Below are positions 57,850 to 64,000 of a stretch of DNA of 64,000 nucleotides, piece by piece. Position 1 is the stretch's first letter. Every line of letters starts with the position of its first letter. Location of the stretch: NCBI GenBank assembly GCA_007644065.1, contig VJWN01000024.1, positions 75,902 through 139,901 of the forward strand, in the 5' to 3' direction. This DNA is from Margaritispora aquatica. Taxonomy: Eukaryota > Ascomycota > Leotiomycetes > Helotiales > Discinellaceae. A program made the translations under genes and the position numbers. Below the pieces are notes generated by a model. That model worked only from the letters and a program-made list of their open reading frames with translations. It did not search any database and had not been told where the DNA came from.

Positions 57850-59318
57850 TTTTTTTTTGGTTGTTTATGTGTGTGATTGTGTGGAGAGATGTGTTTGTTT
57901 GAGTGGTGATGTCCAAACTTGAGTTGAGAGTTGTCTTTTTGAGTTGGTTGAGTTGAGTTATTTGAGTTGAGTTGAGTATGTTCAAGAGCTGATTGAGCTG
58001 AGATGAGATGCTTTGATGTGATGAAGAGAGCAGAAAAGCAACACCACCACCGAACAGGAGACATCCTATATACCACTCCCTCTTCCCACCCAGCTCTCCC
58101 CACGTCTGTCCCTTCCTCATGCTCTTCCTATTCCTCCCATGCCTTCGCCGCAAAAACAACAATCAAACCCTCAAACACTCAACAGCATCACGCTCTTCGC
58201 ACAGCATATGATCCCACCGTCGCCCGAAATCGTACAACCAACACACAACAGTCGTACAACATCAGGAGATTCGGCTAAGCACGCCGCAGCGAGAGACCAG
58301 GGACACGGCCAATCGAGGGCGCGTGAAGTAAACAGTGCTTGATTTCGTGGGAGGATGGGCTGAGGTTGTGTTCTGGGTGGGCTGATCTGATCTGATGTGT
58401 GGATGCGGGACAGGGGGGCTTGCGGAGACGCCCGGTATTTTGGGTCGAGATTGATGATGACGACAGAAATGGTTTTGTTTTGGGAGGTTTTTCTGTCTTT
58501 GGATTGAATCTTTTGATTTCTTAGATAAGACGATTAGTATTGAATATTGTACATAGCATATGGATACAATGAGAGAAAAGTTGTTGGATGAGAGATGAGA
58601 GATAAGAGATCAGAGATGAGAGAACTAAAGTAAAATGGTCTGATTATGGATATATTGCGCCACTCGCTTAATTCCAACCACTATGGTCACATGATCCCCC
58701 TCCTTGACCTTACGGTCCTTACCCAGAACCACTACCATGGAATTTCCTAAAGACTAATATTAGATGCGTGTTGCTCTTTATGCACAGTGTCTAATGCACA
58801 CTCTTTCAAATTAAAGTTTGCTAAGCTTTTAACTCGGGGAATGTATTGGCCGCCCTTCCCCCCATACCACACACTTCGCTACACCTTCTCTTACGTTGCA
58901 GCGAAACCTCAGGTCTCCTACTCAGAGGCAACTATATCGAAGCACCAGGTCTATGAAAGTCACGTTCTGTCATCTCACTCGCTAAATATGACACTTGAAT
59001 GGATGTAGTCTTGACAATATACCCTCAGGAGAATGGGATTGCGTTCACCAGGGGTAAACAATGGACCTTCTCGCTTGGTAAGTAACGACGAAGAAAATTA
59101 AAATGTGTGTCCTTTTTGACAGTAATATAAGTGCAAAGAAAACATCTTATGATTTAAGAGCCAAGTTCAAGACAACACCTCACCACCCCACCATCCAACT
59201 CCAAAGTCCAGGCTCCTAACACAATTCATCGAAACTTCAACATCAAAGTGTCAACCCTTTGACTTAAACACTGAGCATAATTGCTATAGCACCAGGTCTG
59301 AGCAAACCCAAAAGGAGA
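57850..59318. other. intergenic region, 1.5 kb
   Basis: Upstream of the mitochondrial-type gene. Contains low-complexity TTGAGTTGAG tracts (57921-57975), CTGATCTGATCTGATG (58382-58397) and AGAGATGAGAGATAAGAGAT-type repeats (58588-58622). No gene is recognised. Confidence 0.55.
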
Positions 59319-60254
59319 CTAGGCATAAGCTCGTTCATCCACAATAAAGCCATCATCGCCCCACAATCCACCTTCCTTCCCACGAATGAAAAGTCGAAAG
59401 GAACCTTGCTCGTCATATAAATACTCGTAGCGATCACCTTTCTGCATACCTGGAGCTCTGCATCTTGAGACAGCTAGTGCTGAGGAAGATATATGTGACT
59501 CTTGGTTCTCTGGACTATTGAAGAGAACGCTCGGTGACGTAATTGCTAGAGAAGAGAAATCGCTCGAAAGATCATCTGGTCGTAGGTAGGTATCTAGAAC
59601 CATTGATCCGGGATCGAAGTCGCCGCAGGATTCTTGAGATACAGTTACTGGTGTATCGTGGTTCTTGCCCGGCCATGTTGTAAGCTGCTGATGACGAGAT
59701 GATGATTCATCCTCAAACTCGACGTCAGACATCGGGTCTCCTTGTATTTTGTCGTCATCGATACTTCCACTCCGACAACTTTGGCGACTTCCTGCCGTCC
59801 CATTCACATGGTCCAACGATACATGATCCTGCACTAGCATTGCTTTATCCTGGAAAGGGCTATCCAACCAGCGACGAGGTGAGCCGTCTATAGATCCGGA
59901 TGGTTTCCTCTTCCTCTGCCTCGCAGATACGCGTCCATACAAATAATCCATGCCGACGACACCCTGGAGTCTGCAACTCGCTCTCATAACATCAGCGAAC
60001 TTAGCCTTGGGTTTCCGGACTGCCCATGGTCGCAAATCAGCCGTTTCTTGCGCTGCACCGCCAGACGAGTGAGATGAGGCACTTAGAAAGCACTGGCGTT
60101 CGAAATACACCGGTGTTGGTGTCTCGTATGGTGAAGTGCACCTACTGCTTAATTTACATGCGCTGGAGCAAGAGGTGGTGTCGTACTGGTGCTCGTGCTC
60201 TCGCACTCCTAGGCTGGAGTTCCCTGTTGATGTGGCGGCTGCGTTGATGATCAT
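59319..60254 (-). CDS. hypothetical protein (311 aa), orphan
   Basis: Single exon from an ATG at 60254. The protein is Ser/Asp-rich with several short basic stretches (SARQRKRKPSG) that could be a nuclear signal. The C-terminus is more ordered (GDRYEYLYDEQGSFRLFIRG) and could be the conserved part. No signal peptide, membrane helix or known domain is seen. It may be a nuclear regulatory protein, but this is only a guess from composition. Confidence 0.6.
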   Translation of the reverse strand: MIINAAATSTGNSSLGVREHEHQYDTTSCSSACKLSSRCTSPYETPTPVYFERQCFLSASSHSSGGAAQETADLRPWAVRKPKAKFADVMRASCRLQGVVGMDYLYGRVSARQRKRKPSGSIDGSPRRWLDSPFQDKAMLVQDHVSLDHVNGTAGSRQSCRSGSIDDDKIQGDPMSDVEFEDESSSRHQQLTTWPGKNHDTPVTVSQESCGDFDPGSMVLDTYLRPDDLSSDFSSLAITSPSVLFNSPENQESHISSSALAVSRCRAPGMQKGDRYEYLYDEQGSFRLFIRGKEGGLWGDDGFIVDERAYA

Positions 60255-60835
60255 CTTGTTGATAATTATGCTGCCGTTGTTGATTGATATGGGAGTTATT
60301 GACTAATGAGTTGCGGATATGAGATATTGAGGCATCGTTGAAGTTTCGTTGTTAGTCTTGCAGTCATGAAGTGGGTGTACCTGCTTCGTATTGTAATTTG
60401 ATCTAAGGTCATCCTAAAGTGACGAAATCGCACAGAAGGAAGGAACTCTTCAATTGGCTCTGGCTATCTAGCGATTATAGTGATGTTCCGTAACAATCAA
60501 TGTATTCCTTATGTCTAGGCTTGTGATTTCTCCTAATCACTAAGTTTGACCAAATCATCTCTATTCACTCACATCTGCGCAACCGATGCATTTGTACTCG
60601 TCATTTTGGTCAGTAATTGTGCCGAAATTACAACTGATTACCCAAAGTGAGAAGCGGGATTGATTTGTCCGCAATATAGGCATGATCTAGAGTTGTTATT
60701 CCAACATAATGTCGAGCAGTGCAGCAGATCATCTTCATACATATAACTCTCTTCTTTATCATGTCATCTGAATACCTACGGAACTCCAGAGAATTGAAAC
60801 CCAAAAACCAGAAACACAGACCACCACAATTCAGC
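60255..60835. other. intergenic region
   Basis: Contains the upstream region of the 311-aa orphan and the 3' UTR of the indoleamine dioxygenase gene. Nothing else is seen. Confidence 0.5.
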
Positions 60836-62525
60836 CTAAGCCTTAACGCTGTCAACTCCCCTCTCAGCACAATACCTCTCCACCTCCTTCCTCAACGTCT
60901 CCCTCTGCAAGTACAACACCTCCATAACCCTCTCACACTCCTTTCCGAGCCCCTCTCCCTCCCCCTTATCCCTCCCCTCCCATACCCAAACCATATGTTC
61001 CATAACCGCCACCAACTGATTCGGCAACCAGGTCACGATGGGACTTCCGCCCGTCGCAACCGGATGGCTCGTCTTCTTCAAGATGTACTCGCGCGTGAAG
61101 CACCAATGGCGCCAGCGGAAATCGCGGACCTCGTTCAAAGCGAGTAGGTACAAGGCTCGGCTGGACGAGGCTTGCATGGCGTAGGAGGTGAGCGAGAGTG
61201 AGAGAGAGGCGTCGCGCACGTGCTCGAGGAACTCGCGGTGGTTGCCTGGCCGGTAGTTGCGGAAGTCTTTCAGGATTGCGGTAAGAGGGGTCGATGGCAT
61301 GGGGATGGCGAGGAGGTTGTCGCATAGTGGGATCTGTGAGGTGTTAGAGGGATTACTTGTGATATGATAGGTTAGGTGAGAAGATGAGAGAAGAGCTGGT
61401 ATTGTGGAGAAGGGAGGAGACGTACCATGCTGTCGTTTGCGCCGGATTCGCCCCGGAACGACATTGGTTCCTCTGAGACGCCTTCGTAGACTACTCCGTG
61501 TGGGAACATAGACTGGCTCGTGATTCCAAAGATGAAAGTCCTGAACGAGATATAATCATTTGGCTTTGACTTTCCCCACATAGCTATTAATGTCACCATT
61601 AGCCGAATGTTCACAATCAACTCTCCAAGCACAGCCAAATCTGTGGTCAAAAAAAGGGAAAAGACTCACTCTCCATAACTCTATTCACCTTCCCCATCGC
61701 ACCCACCACCTTCCTCATCCCCTCATCAAAGCTTTCCCTCTCGCCATTCTTGCACGCCTCCAGCGCGCCCACGACACCATCGACCAACGGGCCCGAATTC
61801 CGCACCATATCGACATGAACGAGCACAAAGCCCGCTTCGGAAGACGATGGGTCGAGACCGTGCTCAAAGGCCCGGATGAGGCGGAGGTTGGAGTACTCGA
61901 GCCCCAAGGCGGGGTCCTGTAGCCGGTAGTTGAACAGAGCGTAGGAGCCGGCGTATTCCATGAAGGGCTTGAATCCTGCTCTGTGGGTGTGTTAGTAAGG
62001 TGTCCACATGATACCCTGCCATGACGGCAGAGTGAAGTGAAGGACGGACGGTGCATAGAAAAGAGAGACTCACAAAGCAGCACACCTAGCAATCGGTCTC
62101 GCCACCACACTCGGCAGCGTCTGCCTGCCCAACCCATACCCCTCGCCCTTCAAAAAGCGCTCATGACACGGCTCGAGCAAATAAGCGCTCGCCAGGAACG
62201 AGTAGTCTCTATAGAGCGCATTCTGCAACGGCAGATTGTCCCTGTACTTCTCGACCTCGTCCGTGAGGTCCGGCAGCTCCGACAGCACCGTCTCGCCTAG
62301 CGTGAAGGTTGCGAGCAGACCCGGCGTCCCGGCGGCGGTGAGGATCGGCATCCGTGTGAGAATTGATTCGAGCGCGGCGAAGGAGGAGGGGAGAGACACG
62401 ATTGGCTCGCTGCGCGGGAGGAAACCTCGTGTAGTAGATACCATGAAGGCCGGGAGGGTGGTGGATTCTGGGTGTGTGTCTGTGAGGACGTTGAAGTGGG
62501 GGAGGGGGGTGGTGATGGAGCCCAT
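60836..62525 (-). CDS. indoleamine 2,3-dioxygenase (IDO family)
   Basis: CDS complement(join(60836..61333,61426..61583,61670..61980,62074..62525)), 472 aa. It opens L-tryptophan to N-formylkynurenine using heme, the first step of the kynurenine/NAD route. Visible features are FMEYAGSYALFNYRLQDP with LEYSNLRLIRAFEHG in the N-terminal/small-domain boundary, FRTFIFGI, ESGANDSM and FRNYRPGNHREFLEHV. The C-terminal ALNEVRDFRWRHWCFTREYI holds the expected proximal heme ligand (His383), followed by ATGGSPIVTWLPNQL, the usual GTGG-like loop. All introns keep frame. The ligand and the flexible loop are conserved, so I expect activity. It is a cytosolic enzyme. No other kynurenine gene is next to it. 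Confidence 0.9.
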
Positions 62526-63579
62526 TTTGGTTGTGTTTGAGTTGTGCTTGGCTAGTGAGACAGTATTGATGCTGACGTTGATGTGAAATCAATTCAAAAT
62601 TGAACCAAAAAGGGGGCTAAGCGAGAATTCTCAATTTTCACTTCGCAGTTGAAAAGCCAGGAAAGATAGAGGCAAGGATGGTGATGATAGTGCAGTTATT
62701 GATGAGAAGAGAAGAAGAAAGAATAGACACCCTCAGGCGGATTTCCTCTCGCTTTTATCATGTTGTGGGCGTGGCCGGAAATTCTTCCGGCCTCTGAAGC
62801 TTATGACCTGGCGAACGCAACGATCGGACGTGGAGCGGACCATGGGCTTGTGAGGGAGAGATAAGAGAATGCGACTTTGAATGGATGATGCTGAGGGGTG
62901 TTTGGGTGAGTTTGAGGTGTCTGGAGGCAGGAGACAATGGAATGTGTGGTTTAGACAAAGAGGTGATGGATAGGGGGGAGTGCACGTGATATTTGTGAAC
63001 CTCACTCATATCTTACAAGCGAACCGAAGCACTTGCAATATGCATAAATAAGACAAGAAATACACGCATGAACCCCAATCCCTTCCACAAAAACATGTCT
63101 TAACCAAAAGACCTCTATCACCTCATACAAGCACATTCAAGCCATCATACTCCAACCCCCCTTCGAAACGATGCCACTATTCCCAGCACACCCCGCGAGT
63201 ATCCGCCGCCTTCTCATTGGCGAATTGGCCGGAATGCGCGCGCGGTGGGACAAGCGAGAACAAGGGAGCCGGTTGAGCAAAGTCCCCACTTCGGACGGTT
63301 CAGAGATAAGAGAAGCCCGAGATCGGGCACGTGATGGCACGGGAGCCAGTAAGGGGAGGGCGATTTGTGTTTTGAGTTTGAGAATGTAAAGAGCGGTGAC
63401 GTGGGAAGTTCGAGCTTGTTTGGGGTTGAATATTGGTTGCATTTTATTGGTGAGTGTGGTTAGGCGAGGCCCCTGAGTCGGTGGTCGAGGAGGATCACAC
63501 TTAATGTTTACTTTTAGACGTCATTGTAACAATGTGATGTGATGTATACTTTAGCGAGCATCTATTGAAATCAAAGCAA
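62526..63579. other. intergenic region, about 1 kb
   Basis: Upstream of the IDO gene and downstream of the P450 gene, both on the minus strand. ATTGG boxes (inverted CCAAT) occur at about 63217-63227. A plus-strand ATG ORF (63171-63389) and a minus-strand ORF overlap here, and neither looks like a known protein. Confidence 0.5.
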
Positions 63580-64000
63580 TCAAGCCTCCTTCCCTCGCCT
63601 CACGAACCTCACCTCAACCTTCCCCTGCATCTGCATAACCAGCTCCGAAACCCTCTCATTAATTACCTTCAATGCTCTCTCTCTACACTCGACCCAACTC
63701 TCTGTCTTCCCTTTCCCCATCTCCTCCCCTTTCCGCACAAGTTCAACACTACACCCTTTTAGCAGTGCCGTAATCGTGCCCACCATCTCCACAAGCGCGA
63801 ACTTCCTACCAAGACAAACTCTCGCGCCTGCCGAGAAAGCAATGAATGCGCCCCGCGGCGGCTGCCACATGTTTGCCATACCTGTCGCTTCGGCGCTGGA
63901 GTTTGGGTCCGGAACGTACGAGGCGTCTTTGAGCCAGCGGGAAGGCAGGAAGGCGTGGGGTGAAGGGTAGTAGCGCGGGTTGCGGTGCGTGGAGATCACG
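63580..64000 (-). CDS. cytochrome P450 monooxygenase, C-terminal fragment (5' end outside window)
   Basis: The frame is open to the right edge of the window. The heme-binding loop FSAGARVCLGRKFALVE, with the Cys ligand, and the upstream PRYYPSPHAFLPSRWL (meander region with the conserved Phe-x-PxRW) identify a class II fungal P450. The K helix and the membrane anchor would lie beyond the window. The last about 50 residues are charged. The substrate cannot be told. It sits next to IDO on the same strand, but I have no evidence they work together. Confidence 0.92.
   Translation of the reverse strand, partial: VISTHRNPRYYPSPHAFLPSRWLKDASYVPDPNSSAEATGMANMWQPPRGAFIAFSAGARVCLGRKFALVEMVGTITALLKGCSVELVRKGEEMGKGKTESWVECRERALKVINERVSELVMQMQGKVEVRFVRRGKEA

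Noticed and set aside
57639..58278. Several overlapping ORFs on both strands near the mitochondrial-type gene
   Set aside because: They overlap the better-supported spliced gene or its low-complexity upstream region.
60836..64000. IDO plus P450 as a secondary metabolite cluster
   Set aside because: Only two adjacent genes, the P450 is truncated by the window, and no synthase, transporter or regulator is seen.

Overview
The window is nuclear DNA of a filamentous ascomycete (Pezizomycotina). Genes are compact and interrupted by many 45-75 nt GT-AG introns with CTAAC-like branch sites. An APSES/ankyrin MBF factor, 2EXR-domain genes, a WSC-domain protein, GH55 and GH3 enzymes and a fungal indoleamine 2,3-dioxygenase are all present. 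A leotiomycete (Helotiales-like) is my best guess, from general gene style only. I see no rRNA, tRNA, CRISPR or intact transposon. Exon junctions were read by hand; a coding length divisible by three was the main check.

Layout. 0-10 kb: the 3' end of the UPF1 helicase, a secreted WSC-subtilase (minus strand), and a large secreted GH105-like protein with a tandem cysteine-module array. 10-17 kb: a peroxiredoxin-like protein, a 3 kb intergenic region rich in simple repeats, and a disordered conserved protein. 17-25 kb: a double-GFA protein, a 2EXR protein, the MBF transcription factor MBP1, an acidic nuclear-type protein and a small orphan. 25-37.5 kb: a SET protein, a divergent pair of 2EXR paralogues, MCM2, and a divergent UBR7/Mlo2-like protein. 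38-46 kb: intracellular GH3/PA14 beta-glucosidase, a cysteine-rich single-pass membrane protein, and SIN component Cdc14. 46.8-51 kb: GGPP synthase, an alpha/beta hydrolase and a secreted orphan. 51.6-56.7 kb: a 17-exon GH55 glucanase fused to an SGNH (GDSL-type) hydrolase. 57-64 kb: a small mitochondrial-type protein, an orphan, indoleamine 2,3-dioxygenase, and the C-terminus of a cytochrome P450.

How parts connect. ACGCG (MCB) elements lie upstream of both MBP1 and MCM2. This suggests an MBF autoregulatory loop and a direct MBF target in one window. Several genes are secreted or carbohydrate-active (WSC-subtilase, GH105-like, GH55-SGNH, GH3), but they are interspersed with housekeeping genes and do not look like one coordinated cluster. 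The most unusual objects are the roughly 11-module cysteine array on the GH105-like enzyme, the GH55-SGNH fusion whose SGNH part seems to lack its catalytic His, and the 2EXR paralogue pair sharing a CX2C-X10-CX3C motif and an intron position. Two introns need a GC donor to keep frame.
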